A stretch of 64,000 bases of DNA from JAEUPI01 sp046348365 (GTDB taxonomy: Bacteria; Pseudomonadota; Gammaproteobacteria; Burkholderiales; Burkholderiaceae_C). The notes under the pieces are model-generated. The model searched no databases. It saw only the letters and a list, made by a program, of their open reading frames with translations, and was not told the origin of the DNA. Below, piece by piece: positions 1-7,874 of the stretch (the first letter of the stretch is position 1; each line of letters starts with the position of its first letter). Both the position numbers and the translations under genes were made by a program. The stretch is taken from positions 496,001 to 560,000 of the forward strand of contig JAXMEL010000004.1 in the NCBI GenBank assembly GCA_046348365.1, in the 5' to 3' direction.

Positions 1-340
1 GGTAGGCGAGCGTGGCCATCAGGCCGATCGTGCCGTGACCGCACATGCCGATGAAGCCGACGTTGTTGAAGTAGATCACGCCGCACAGGCTGCCCGGCTG
101 CTCGGGCGCGGTGAGCAGCGCGCCGACGATGACGTCGTTGCCGCGCGGCTCGTTGGCCAGCGCGCGGCGCCAGCGGTCGTGCCGGTCGCGAAAGCGCGCC
201 AGGCGCTCGGCGATCGGGCCGGTGCCGACGTCGGGGCCGCCGCTGACCACCACGCGCGTCGGCTCGCCGCCAGTGTGCGAATCGACGATGCGGGTCGCGG
301 CAGGGCTCGCGCTCGCGCCGGCAATAGAGGAGGGCGTCAT
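1..340 (-). CDS. 4-hydroxyproline 2-epimerase / proline racemase family, N-terminal part
   Basis: This is the first 113 codons of a gene that runs off the left edge. The frame contains IVDSHTGGEPTR at residues 18-29 and MCGHGTIGL at 99-107. The latter is the first catalytic-cysteine motif of the proline racemase family (Cys100 here). Hydroxyproline epimerases interconvert trans-4-hydroxy-L-proline and cis-4-hydroxy-D-proline as the first step of hydroxyproline breakdown. The DSHTGGEPTR form and the neighbouring DHDPS-type lyase favour epimerase over proline racemase; the second catalytic cysteine lies outside the window. The start ATG (338-340) overlaps the stop of the upstream GntR gene as ATGA, so the two are probably translationally coupled. 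Confidence 0.88.
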   Translation of the reverse strand, partial: MTPSSIAGASASPAATRIVDSHTGGEPTRVVVSGGPDVGTGPIAERLARFRDRHDRWRRALANEPRGNDVIVGALLTAPEQPGSLCGVIYFNNVGFIGMCGHGTIGLMATLAY

Positions 341-1029
341 GGCTGGACTCGCTTGCGTGGGGTGGCGCCGGCGGCGCGCGGCTCGAGCAGCCGGTGCAGG
401 TCGCGCCGCACCGCCTCGATGTGCGCGACGAGGTGCCGGCAGGCCTCGTCGGTGCGCCCGTCGCGGCACAGCGCGATCAGCCTGCGGTGCTCGCGCCGCG
501 CGCGCGCGAGCGCGGCCTCGCGCTGCAGCTGCACGCGCGTGTAGCGCTCGCTCGATTGCAGCAGCGCGCTCACGATGGCCAGCGTGCGCGGCAGCGCCGC
601 GCGGCGGTAGAGGTCGAGGTGCAACCGCGCGTTGAGCTGGCCCCAGCTGGCCACGTCGTGGCGGGCGAGGGCGTCGGAGAACGCAGCGTCGTGGCTGGCC
701 GCCTGCGCGAAGTCGGCGGCGTCCAGCCGCGGCGCCGAGCGCGCGAGCAGCCGCGGCTCGAGCATCACGCGCAGGTCGAACACGTCGTCGATCTCGGCCA
801 GGTCGAAGCCCGCCACCACCGCGCCCTTGTGCGGCTCGATGCGCACCAGGCCCTCGGCCTCGAGCTGGAACAGCGCCTCGCGCACCGGAATGCGGCTGAC
901 GCCGAACTCGGCGGCGAGCGCGTCCTGCCGCAGCGCGCTGCCGCTGGCGTGGCGGCCGGCGAGGATGCCCTGGCGCAGCTGATCGACGATGGCCGACGAG
1001 AGCGTGCGGTGGGCCAGGAGTTGCGGCAT
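337..1029 (-). CDS. GntR-family (FCD/FadR subfamily) transcriptional regulator
   Basis: This 230-residue protein has an N-terminal winged helix (about residues 8-72, helix-turn-helix around LAAEFGVSRIPVREALFQLE) and an all-helical FCD ligand-binding domain (about 78-215). I start it at the ATG at 1027-1029 because the winged-helix domain begins right after it and a sigma-70-like promoter lies just upstream. The frame is open further upstream but reads across the promoter. It precedes the epimerase with a 4-base overlap and is divergent from the DHDPS-like gene, so it probably controls both transcripts, with hydroxyproline or a derivative as a likely effector. The effector is inferred from context only. 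Confidence 0.9.
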   Translation of the reverse strand: MPQLLAHRTLSSAIVDQLRQGILAGRHASGSALRQDALAAEFGVSRIPVREALFQLEAEGLVRIEPHKGAVVAGFDLAEIDDVFDLRVMLEPRLLARSAPRLDAADFAQAASHDAAFSDALARHDVASWGQLNARLHLDLYRRAALPRTLAIVSALLQSSERYTRVQLQREAALARARREHRRLIALCRDGRTDEACRHLVAHIEAVRRDLHRLLEPRAAGATPRKRVQP

Positions 1030-1041
1030 GGGCGGAGGGCG

Positions 1042-1080
1042 TTGCGTTGTCGATTGTATAAAATGTATCATCGACGGCAA
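1042..1080. promoter_or_regulatory. Divergent overlapping promoters with GntR-type operator
   Basis: On the minus strand TTGCCG (1080-1075), a 16-base spacer and TACAAT (1058-1053) form a good promoter for the GntR-epimerase operon. On the plus strand TTGCGT (1042-1047), an 18-base spacer and TATCAT (1066-1071) could serve the DHDPS-like gene. Both -10 regions lie in an AT-rich imperfect dyad (ATTGTATAAAATGTATCAT, 1053-1071) resembling FCD-type GntR operators (a TTGTATA half-site and an inverted TGATACAT). Binding there would block both directions. The promoter matches are visible in the sequence; regulator binding is inferred. Confidence 0.5.
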
Positions 1081-1083
1081 GCT

Positions 1084-1119
1084 CGGCGCGCAGCGCCGAA
1101 CGTCCGGCGCGCAGCGCCG
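1084..1119. repeat. Tandem pair of 15-bp dyads in the 5' leader
   Basis: CGGCGCGCAGCGCCG occurs at 1084-1098 and again at 1105-1119, a period of 21 bases. Each copy is itself a perfect inverted repeat (CGGCGC-gca-GCGCCG). The pair lies between the divergent promoters and the start of the DHDPS-like gene, so it would be in that gene's leader RNA. It could be two small hairpins or two operator half-sites on the same DNA face. No function is known. Confidence 0.6.
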
Positions 1120-1153
1120 GTGACGATCGTCCGTCCGAATTCGAGGTGCCTCG

Positions 1154-2086
1154 ATGCATGCCGTCTCCTGGCAGGGCGTGTTCCCCGCCGTCACCACCCA
1201 GTTCCGCGACGACTTCTCGCTCGACGTCGACGCCACCGCCAAGGTCATCGACCGCCTGGTGCGCGACGGCGTCTCCGGCCTCATCGTCTGCGGCACGGTG
1301 GGCGAGAACACCTCGCTCGCGCGGCACGAGAAGACGCAGATCATGGAGGCCGCCGTGGCCGTGGCCGCCGGCCGCGTGCCGGTGATCTGCGGCGTGGCCG
1401 AGTTCACCACCGCGTTCGCCATCGAAACGGCGCGCGCCGCCGCGGCGGCCAGGGTCGACGGCATCATGGTGATGCCGGCGCTCGTCTACTCGGCCAAGCC
1501 GCACGAGTCGGCGGCGCATTTCCGCGCCGTGGCGCGGGCCACCGATCTGCCGGTGATGGTCTACAACAACCCGCCGATCTACAAGAACGACGTCACGCCC
1601 GACATCCTGGCCAGCCTGGCCGACTGCGACACCATCGTCTGCTTCAAGGACAGCTCGGGCGACACGCGCCGCTTCATCGACACGCGCGCGCGCGTCGGCG
1701 ACCGCTTCGTGCTGTTCGCGGGGCTCGACGACGTGGTCGTCGAGAGCGTGGCGATGGGCGCCGTGGGCTGGGTGTCGGGCATGAGCAATGCGTTCCCGCG
1801 CGAAGGCGAGACGCTGTTCCGCCTCGCGCGCGCCGGGCGCTTGGCCGAGGCGATGCCGCTGTACGAATGGTTCATGCCGCTGCTGCACCTCGATGCCCGG
1901 CCCGACCTGGTGCAATGCATCAAGCTGTGCGAGCACATCGCCGGCCGCGGCGGCTGGCGCACGCGGCCGCCGCGGCTGGCGTTGCAGGGCGACGACCGCG
2001 CGCATGTCGAGCGCGTGATGAAGGATGCGCTCGCCAAGCGGCCTGCGCTGCCCGACGTGGGCCTGCCGCCGCCCGCCGGCCGCTGA
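1154..2086 (+). CDS. Dihydrodipicolinate synthase-family lyase, probable pyrroline-4-hydroxy-2-carboxylate deaminase
   Basis: This 310-residue protein is an (alpha/beta)8-barrel class I aldolase-family member. Visible landmarks are GTVGEN at 47-52 (the usual GTTGE substrate loop), the YNNPP tyrosine (Tyr137) and the Schiff-base lysine in CFKDSSGD (Lys165). DapA itself is one member; paralogues beside hydroxyproline epimerase deaminate cis-1-pyrroline-4-hydroxy-2-carboxylate to 2-oxoglutarate semialdehyde. That assignment rests on the divergent epimerase and GntR genes. The ATG at 1154 follows a GAGG-type ribosome site. The oxidase/dehydrogenase and semialdehyde dehydrogenase of the pathway are not seen here and may lie left of the window. 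Confidence 0.87.
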   Translation: MHAVSWQGVFPAVTTQFRDDFSLDVDATAKVIDRLVRDGVSGLIVCGTVGENTSLARHEKTQIMEAAVAVAAGRVPVICGVAEFTTAFAIETARAAAAARVDGIMVMPALVYSAKPHESAAHFRAVARATDLPVMVYNNPPIYKNDVTPDILASLADCDTIVCFKDSSGDTRRFIDTRARVGDRFVLFAGLDDVVVESVAMGAVGWVSGMSNAFPREGETLFRLARAGRLAEAMPLYEWFMPLLHLDARPDLVQCIKLCEHIAGRGGWRTRPPRLALQGDDRAHVERVMKDALAKRPALPDVGLPPPAGR

Positions 2087-2116
2087 AGCCGGGCGCCGAA
2101 GCCGGAGGCGAGCGCC

Positions 2117-2908
2117 GTGATCCCCGCCGACAAGCAGCTCGACGCGTGGTTGCGCTTCGCGCACGAGCTGGCCGACGCCGCGCACGCGCTGCTCGCGCCG
2201 GCCGCCGCGCTCGCGCCCGAGGTGCAGGTCAAGGCCGACCGCAGCTTCGTCACCGCGCTCGACGCGCGCATCGAGGCGCGGCTGCGCGAGATGATCGGCG
2301 CGCGCTACCCCGCGCACGGCATCCTCGGCGAGGAGGCCGGTGCGCGCGCGCTCGATGCCGATGGCGTGTGGATCCTCGACCCGATCGACGGCACGGCGCC
2401 GTTCGTGGCCGGCGTGCCGGTGTTCGGCACGCTGATCGCGCTGGCCTGGCAGGGCGTGCCGGTGCTCGGCGTGATGCACCTGCCGGTGACGCAGCAGCGC
2501 TACGTGGGCGTGTCCGGCCGCGCCAGCACGCTGAACGGCACGCCGATCCGCACGCGCCGCTGCGACGACATGCGCGGCGCCATCCTCAGCACCAGCAACC
2601 CCGACCTGATGAGCGACGCCGAGCGCCTCGCGCTGGCGGCGCTGCGCGAGCGCACCGCGTGGCGCATCTACGGCGGCTGCTGCCTGAGCTACGGGCTGCT
2701 CGCCGCCGGGCGCACCGACGTGGCCATCGACGCCGGCCTCGCGCTGTACGACTACGCGCCGTTCAGGCCGCTGATCGAAGGCGCCGGCGGCGTGATCACC
2801 GACTGGCAGGGCCGCGCGGTCACGCTCGCCGGCGGCTCGCGCGTGCTCGCCGCCGGCGATGCGCGGCGCCACGCCGAGGCGCTGGCGCTCATCGCGCAGG
2901 TGGCGTGA
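2117..2908 (+). CDS. Inositol monophosphatase-family phosphatase (HisN-like)
   Basis: This 263-residue protein carries the metal-binding signatures of the lithium-sensitive phosphatase superfamily: GEE at 71-73 and DPIDGT at 88-93, with a degenerate C-terminal motif (YDYAPFRPLIEGAGG) where most members have WDxAA. Members hydrolyse small phosphomonoesters such as inositol phosphate, histidinol phosphate or nucleotide 3'-phosphates with Mg2+. The GTG start at 2117 is supported by GGAGG eight bases upstream. It sits tightly before an ABC importer, so its substrate may be the imported phosphorylated compound or a product of it. The precise substrate cannot be read from the sequence. Confidence 0.85.
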   Translation: MIPADKQLDAWLRFAHELADAAHALLAPAAALAPEVQVKADRSFVTALDARIEARLREMIGARYPAHGILGEEAGARALDADGVWILDPIDGTAPFVAGVPVFGTLIALAWQGVPVLGVMHLPVTQQRYVGVSGRASTLNGTPIRTRRCDDMRGAILSTSNPDLMSDAERLALAALRERTAWRIYGGCCLSYGLLAAGRTDVAIDAGLALYDYAPFRPLIEGAGGVITDWQGRAVTLAGGSRVLAAGDARRHAEALALIAQVA

Positions 2909-2935
2909 GGGCGAGGGCGGAGCCGCGAGTTGCAG

Positions 2936-4021
2936 ATGGACAGCACCGCGGCGGCCGCGCGGCCCGGCATCAGCATCGAGGCGCTGTCGGTCGGATACGC
3001 CGGGCAGGCGGTGATCGAGGGCCTGTCGCTGGCCATCGAGCGCGGTTCGTTCTTCACGCTGCTGGGCCCCAGCGGCTGCGGCAAGACGACGCTGTTGCGC
3101 AGCATCGCCGGCTTCGTGCCGGCGCGCGCCGGGCGCATCCGCTTCGGCGAACGCGACGTCACCGCGGTGCCGCCGCACCAGCGCGACATCGGCATGGTGT
3201 TCCAGGACTACGCGCTGTTCCCCGACAAGACCGTGTTCGACAACGTGGCCTACGGCCTGCGCGCGCGCCGGCGCGACAGCGCCACCATCGGCCGCCAGGT
3301 GGGCGAGGCGCTCGAGCGCGTGGGCCTCGCCGCATTCGCGCAGCGCCAGCCGGCGGCGCTGTCGGGCGGGCAGCGCCAGCGCGTGGCATTGGCGCGCGCG
3401 CTCGTCATCGAGCCGCAGGTGCTGCTGATGGACGAGCCGCTGTCCAACCTCGACGCCAAGCTGCGCGTGCAGGTGCGGCAGACCATCGCCGAGCTGCAGG
3501 CCGACTCCGGCATCACCACCGTCTTCGTCACGCACGACCAGGACGAGGCGCTGGCACTGTCGCACCGCATCGGCGTCATGCACCAGGGGCGGCTCGAGCA
3601 GGTGGGCACGCCGGCGCAGATCTACCGCGAGCCGGCCAGCGGCTACGTGGCCGATTTCGTCGGCGCCGCCAACCTGCTGCCGGTGACGCTCGATGCGCCC
3701 GCGGCGGCCGGCGCCGCGCTCACGGTATCGCTGGCCGGCGCGGCGGTGCGCGCACGCGCCGTCGCTGCCGTGGCCGCCGGCCCCGCGCTGCTGATGGCCC
3801 GGCCGGAGACGCTGCGGCTCGGCGCCGCGGCCGAAGGCGCGCTGCGCGCGCGCGTGCTGCACCGCCAGTACCTCGGCGAGAAGACCAGCTACCGCGTCGC
3901 GCTCGACGACGGCCAGACGCTGCAGCTCGACTGCCACGGACCCGGGCACGACGCGCATGCGCTCGGCAGTACGGGCGCGCTGTCGTTCGACCCTGCGGCC
4001 ACGATGGTGCTGGCGCGATGA
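2936..4021 (+). CDS. ABC importer ATP-binding protein (Fe3+/putrescine/AEP type)
   Basis: This 361-residue ATPase has Walker A GPSGCGKTT (44-52), signature LSGGQRQR (142-149), Walker B LLMDEP (163-168) with a D-loop, the switch histidine in VTHDQ, and a C-terminal TOBE-like extension from about residue 240. This is the layout of PotA/FbpC/PhnT-type ATPases. An in-frame TTG six bases upstream is an alternative start. Its stop overlaps the next gene's start as ATGA, so ATPase and permease synthesis are coupled. The substrate is unknown; ferric iron, polyamine or 2-aminoethylphosphonate are the precedents. Confidence 0.92.
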   Translation: MDSTAAAARPGISIEALSVGYAGQAVIEGLSLAIERGSFFTLLGPSGCGKTTLLRSIAGFVPARAGRIRFGERDVTAVPPHQRDIGMVFQDYALFPDKTVFDNVAYGLRARRRDSATIGRQVGEALERVGLAAFAQRQPAALSGGQRQRVALARALVIEPQVLLMDEPLSNLDAKLRVQVRQTIAELQADSGITTVFVTHDQDEALALSHRIGVMHQGRLEQVGTPAQIYREPASGYVADFVGAANLLPVTLDAPAAAGAALTVSLAGAAVRARAVAAVAAGPALLMARPETLRLGAAAEGALRARVLHRQYLGEKTSYRVALDDGQTLQLDCHGPGHDAHALGSTGALSFDPAATMVLAR

Positions 4022-5673
4022 AGCTGCCGCGCAGCGCGTTCGACCTGCGCTCGCCGTGGCCCTGGCTGACGCTGGCCGCGCTGGCGCTGCTCGTCACGTT
4101 CCTGCTGTGGCCGCTGGCCAACGTGCTGCTGGGCAGCTTCGGCCGCGGCGGTAGGTCGGGCTGGGCGCTGGTGGCGGCTGATCCCAGGGTGCTGCAGGCG
4201 GTGCTCAACACGCTGGTGCTGGGCGGCGTGGTCACCGTGCTCGCGCTGCTCGTCGGCGTGCCGCTGGCATGGTTCACCGCGCGCTTCGACTTTCCGGGCA
4301 AGGCCGTGGTGGCGGTGCTGCCGCTGGTGACGCTGGTGGTGCCCGAGGTCATCGCCGCGCAGACCTGGCTGATGATCGTCGGCAACAACGGCCTGCTCAC
4401 GCGCGCGCTGGCCGAGCACGACATCGCGCTGCCGAGCTTCTACGGCTGGACCGGCCTCGTCACGGTGATGACGTTCACCTACTACACCTACGTGTACATC
4501 GGCACGCTGGCGGCGATCCGCGGCTTCGACGTGCAGCTGGAAGAGGCGGCGCAGAGCCTGGGCACGTCGCCGGCGGTGTCGCGGCTGAAGGTGCTGGTGC
4601 CGGTGGTGCTGCCCGCCGTGCTGGCCAGCGCGCTGCTGGTGTTCACGCTGGTGGTCGGCAACTTCGCGGTGGCGATGGTGCTGTCGAGCAAGGTGCCGCT
4701 GCTGTCGGTGCTGACCTACCAGGCCACGGTGTCGGAGGTCGGCTCCGACCCCACGCTGTCGAGCACGCTGGCCACGCTGTCGGTGGCGATCGTGATGCTG
4801 GCGCTCTACGCGCAGCGGCGCATCGTGGCGCGCGGCCGGCGCGAGGTGATGCAGGGCCGCACCGCGGCGCCGGTGCCGCTCGCCGGCTGGCGCGGCGCGC
4901 TGCTCGGCGGCGCGGCGGCGCTGGTGGTCGCCGTCTCGCTGCTGCCGGTGGCGAGCATCGTGGTGGGCGCGTTCACGCAGGCGCGCGGGCCGGTCATGCG
5001 CTGGGGGCAGTGGACCACCGCGCACCTCGAGCGCGTGTTCACGCGCGCCGCCGACCCGCTCGTCAACACGCTCACCTACGCCGCGATCGCCACCGCGGTG
5101 GGCATCGCGCTCGCGGTGCTGATCAGCTTCCTGGTGGTGAAGAAGCGCAACGCGCTGACGCCGGCGCTCGACTATCTCACCGCGCTGCCGCTGGCGCTGT
5201 CGGGCACCGTTATCGGCATCGGGTTGCTGATGTCGTTCAACACCGGCTGGCTGCCGCTCACCGGCAGCGGCGCCATCATCGTGCTCGCCTACGTGGTGCG
5301 GCGGCTGCCGTTCGGCATGCGCAACGCCTCGAGCACGCTGTACAACATCCCCGATTCGATCGAGGAGGCCTCGGTCAGCCTCGGCGTGCCGCCGCTCGCC
5401 ACCTTCTTGCGCGTCGTGCTGCCGCTGATGGCGCCGGCGATCGTGGCCGCCGCGGTGCTGACGTGGACGACCACGGTGGCCGAGCTGAGCGCGTCGATCA
5501 TCGTCTACTCCGGCGGGCGCGAGACGATGCCGATCCAGATCTTCCGCCTCATCGACAGCGGCCTGATGGCGCAGGCCTCGGCCTACGGACTGCTGCTGGT
5601 GGCGGTGATCGTGCTGCCCGTGGTGGTGGCCACGCGGCTGTTCAGGATCGACCTGTTCGCCACCCAGGCGTGA
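4018..5673 (+). CDS. ABC importer permease, fused two-domain (FbpB/SfuB-like)
   Basis: This 551-residue inner-membrane protein holds two consecutive binding-protein-dependent permease domains with about 12 predicted membrane spans. The ATPase-contacting EAA loops read EEAAQSLGTSPAVSRLKVLVP in the first half (abbreviated here to the EEAAQSLG core) and EEASVSLGVPPLATFLRVVL (core EEASVSLG) in the second. A single polypeptide carrying both channel halves is typical of ferric-iron and 2-aminoethylphosphonate importers. It begins by ATGA overlap with the ATPase gene and is followed 45 bases later by the binding protein, completing the importer. Confidence 0.92.
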   Translation: MKLPRSAFDLRSPWPWLTLAALALLVTFLLWPLANVLLGSFGRGGRSGWALVAADPRVLQAVLNTLVLGGVVTVLALLVGVPLAWFTARFDFPGKAVVAVLPLVTLVVPEVIAAQTWLMIVGNNGLLTRALAEHDIALPSFYGWTGLVTVMTFTYYTYVYIGTLAAIRGFDVQLEEAAQSLGTSPAVSRLKVLVPVVLPAVLASALLVFTLVVGNFAVAMVLSSKVPLLSVLTYQATVSEVGSDPTLSSTLATLSVAIVMLALYAQRRIVARGRREVMQGRTAAPVPLAGWRGALLGGAAALVVAVSLLPVASIVVGAFTQARGPVMRWGQWTTAHLERVFTRAADPLVNTLTYAAIATAVGIALAVLISFLVVKKRNALTPALDYLTALPLALSGTVIGIGLLMSFNTGWLPLTGSGAIIVLAYVVRRLPFGMRNASSTLYNIPDSIEEASVSLGVPPLATFLRVVLPLMAPAIVAAAVLTWTTTVAELSASIIVYSGGRETMPIQIFRLIDSGLMAQASAYGLLLVAVIVLPVVVATRLFRIDLFATQA

Positions 5674-5718
5674 TGCCTGTGCCGTAACCTTCCCACTATC
5701 GACGCAAGGAGCCCTGCC

Positions 5719-6711
5719 ATGACCCACCCCGTCAACCGCCGCACCGCCCTGGCCGGGCTCGGCGCCACGCTCGCGCTGCCGGCCTGGGCGCAGTCCGGTT
5801 CGATCGTGATCTACACCTCCAACAACCAGCAGGCCTTCGACGCGGTGGTCGAGAGCGCGAAGACGCGCCTGCCCGGCGTGAAGTTCTCGGCCATCACCGG
5901 CGGCTCCGGCCAGCTGCTGCGCCGGCTCGAGGCCGAGGCGGCCAAGCCGCAGGGCGACATCTTCTGGAGCAGCTCGGCCAACACGCTGGGCGCGTTCAAG
6001 ACGCTTTACGAGCCGTACCGCTCGCCCGAGCTGGCGGCCGTGCCGGCCGGCCTGCACCAGCCGCAGAACCTGTGGTCGGCGGCCAACCTGCACGTCGTGG
6101 TCGCGATGGTCAACACCCAGCAGCTCGGCGGCCCGGCGCCCAAGACCTGGGCCGACCTGCTCGATGCGCGCTTCAAGGGCAAGATCACGATCGCCGACCC
6201 CGCTAACAGCTCGACGGCGCTGACGATCCTGTGGGGCGTCGACAAGATGCTCGGCGCCGACGCGCTCAAGCGCCTGGCCGGCAACGTCAAGGTCACCAGC
6301 GCCGCGGCCACCGTGCTGCGCAGCGTGGGGCAGGGCGAGTTCGCCGTTGGGCTCACCTTCGAATCGAACGCCTACGCCTACGTGGCCGGCGGGCAGAAGG
6401 AGATCGCGCTGGTCTATCCGAGCGACGGCACGTTCACGTCGCCCGAGTACTTCGCGCTGATCAAGGGTGCGCCGGCGGGCGAGCTGGCCAAGAAGGCCTG
6501 CGACCTGCTGCTGTCGAGGCAGGCGCAGACCGAGCTGCTGCTGGCCGCCTACCGTCGCCCGGCGCGCAGCGACATCGACGTCTCCAAGCACGTGCAGCTG
6601 CCGCCGCTGGCCGGCATCAAGGTGTTCCCGATCGACGAGGACGAGGCGGCCGCCAAGCGCGCCGACTTCATCAAGCGCTGGCAGGCGCTGGTGGCCGCGG
6701 CCGGGAATTGA
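5719..6711 (+). CDS. ABC importer periplasmic substrate-binding protein (Fe3+/AEP family)
   Basis: This 330-residue protein has a cleavable signal peptide (residues 1-24, ending AWA) with a twin-arginine-like NRRTAL start, followed by a periplasmic binding protein type 2 fold. The segment GGSGQLLRRLEAE and the later DIFWSS resemble iron- and aminoethylphosphonate-binding proteins. A YAY segment lies near the position where ferric binding proteins have ligand tyrosines, but this is not enough to call iron. AAGGAG precedes the ATG at good spacing. It follows its own permease and ATPase and ends two bases before the convergent acyl-CoA dehydrogenase gene. Confidence 0.88.
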   Translation: MTHPVNRRTALAGLGATLALPAWAQSGSIVIYTSNNQQAFDAVVESAKTRLPGVKFSAITGGSGQLLRRLEAEAAKPQGDIFWSSSANTLGAFKTLYEPYRSPELAAVPAGLHQPQNLWSAANLHVVVAMVNTQQLGGPAPKTWADLLDARFKGKITIADPANSSTALTILWGVDKMLGADALKRLAGNVKVTSAAATVLRSVGQGEFAVGLTFESNAYAYVAGGQKEIALVYPSDGTFTSPEYFALIKGAPAGELAKKACDLLLSRQAQTELLLAAYRRPARSDIDVSKHVQLPPLAGIKVFPIDEDEAAAKRADFIKRWQALVAAAGN

Positions 6712-6713
6712 AC

Positions 6714-7874
6714 CTAGAACGAGCGCGGCAGCCCGAGCACGTGCTCGGCCACGTAGGCGAGGATCAGGTTGGTCGAGATCGGCGCCACCTGATACAGCCG
6801 CGTCTCGCGGAACTTGCGCTCCACGTCGTAGTCGGCCGCGAAGCCGAAGCCGCCGTGGGCCTGCAGGCAGGCGTTGGCCGCCTCCCAGCTCGCCTTGGCG
6901 GCGAGGTACTTGGCCATGTTGGCCTGCGCGCCGCAGGGCTCGTGCGCGTCGTAGAGGCGGCACGCCTCCCAGCGCATCAGGCTGGCGGCCTCGATCTCGA
7001 TGAAGGCCTCGGCGAGCGGGAACTGCACGCCCTGGTTCTGCCCGATCGGGCGGCCGAACACGACGCGGTCCTTCGCGTAGCGGCTCGCGCGGTCGACGAA
7101 CCAGCGGCCGTCGCCGATGCATTCGGCGGCGATCAGCGTGCGCTCGGCGTTGAGCCCGTCGAGCACGTACCGGAAGCCCTGGCCCTCCACACCGATCAGG
7201 TTATCGTGCGGGATCTCGAGATCCTCGAAGAACAGCTCGTTGGTCTCGTGGTTGACCATGTTGCGGATCGGGCGCACGGCGAGGCCCTTCTCGAGCGCCG
7301 CATGCAGATCGACGATGAAGAGCGACAGGCCCTCGGCCTTCTTCGTCACCTCGGCCAGCGGCGTGGTGCGCGCGAGCAGGATCATGAAGTCGGAGTGCTG
7401 CACGCGCGAGATCCACACCTTCTGCCCGTTGACCACCCAGCGCTCGCCGCGGCGCACGGCCGTGGTCTTGATCTTCGTGGTGTCGGTGCCGGTGCCGGGC
7501 TCGGTGACGGCCATGCTCTGCAGCCGCCACTGTCCGCTCGCGATCCTGGGTAGGTAATGCTGCTTCTGCGCCGCCGAGCCGTGGCGCAGCAGCGTGCCCA
7601 TGTTGTACATCTGGCCGTGGCAGGCGCCGGCGTTGCCGCCCGAGGCGTTGATCTCCTCCATGATCACGCTGGCCTCGGCCAGGCCGAGGCCGGAGCCGCC
7701 GTATTCCTGCGGGATCAGCGCCGCCAGCCAGCCGGCCCGCGTGAGCGCGTCGACGAAGGCCTCCGGGTAGGCGCGCTGCTCGTCGACCTGGCGGTGGTAC
7801 GCATCAGGAAACTGCGCGCACAGCGCGCGCACCGCGTCGCGGATCTCGGCGTAGGCGTGCGGGCTCGCCGCCAT
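6714..7874 (-). CDS. Acyl-CoA dehydrogenase family protein
   Basis: This 386-residue flavoprotein has the family's N-terminal helical domain, the beta-domain flavin motif AVTEPGTGTD and the C-terminal FAD-binding stretch QAHGGFGFAADYDVERKFR. Members oxidise acyl-CoA thioesters to enoyl-CoA. Near the C-terminus, where the catalytic glutamate is normally found in a YEGT motif, this protein reads QVAPISTN, so the standard base is absent and the reaction or substrate may differ. Its start overlaps the upstream enoyl-CoA hydratase stop as TGATG, so the two form a coupled acyl-CoA-processing operon. The substrate is unknown. Confidence 0.9.
   Translation of the reverse strand: MAASPHAYAEIRDAVRALCAQFPDAYHRQVDEQRAYPEAFVDALTRAGWLAALIPQEYGGSGLGLAEASVIMEEINASGGNAGACHGQMYNMGTLLRHGSAAQKQHYLPRIASGQWRLQSMAVTEPGTGTDTTKIKTTAVRRGERWVVNGQKVWISRVQHSDFMILLARTTPLAEVTKKAEGLSLFIVDLHAALEKGLAVRPIRNMVNHETNELFFEDLEIPHDNLIGVEGQGFRYVLDGLNAERTLIAAECIGDGRWFVDRASRYAKDRVVFGRPIGQNQGVQFPLAEAFIEIEAASLMRWEACRLYDAHEPCGAQANMAKYLAAKASWEAANACLQAHGGFGFAADYDVERKFRETRLYQVAPISTNLILAYVAEHVLGLPRSF

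Noticed and set aside
394..5673. A very long plus-strand open frame (about 1,760 codons) running across the GntR, lyase and ABC genes
   Set aside because: High GC removes stop codons from alternative frames. The first two-thirds has an Arg/Ala/Gly-rich nonsense composition and overlaps real genes; only the last part (from 4018) is the permease.
3889..7122. A long minus-strand open frame opposite the ABC operon
   Set aside because: Arg/His/Gln-rich low-complexity translation with no domain, antisense to well-supported genes.
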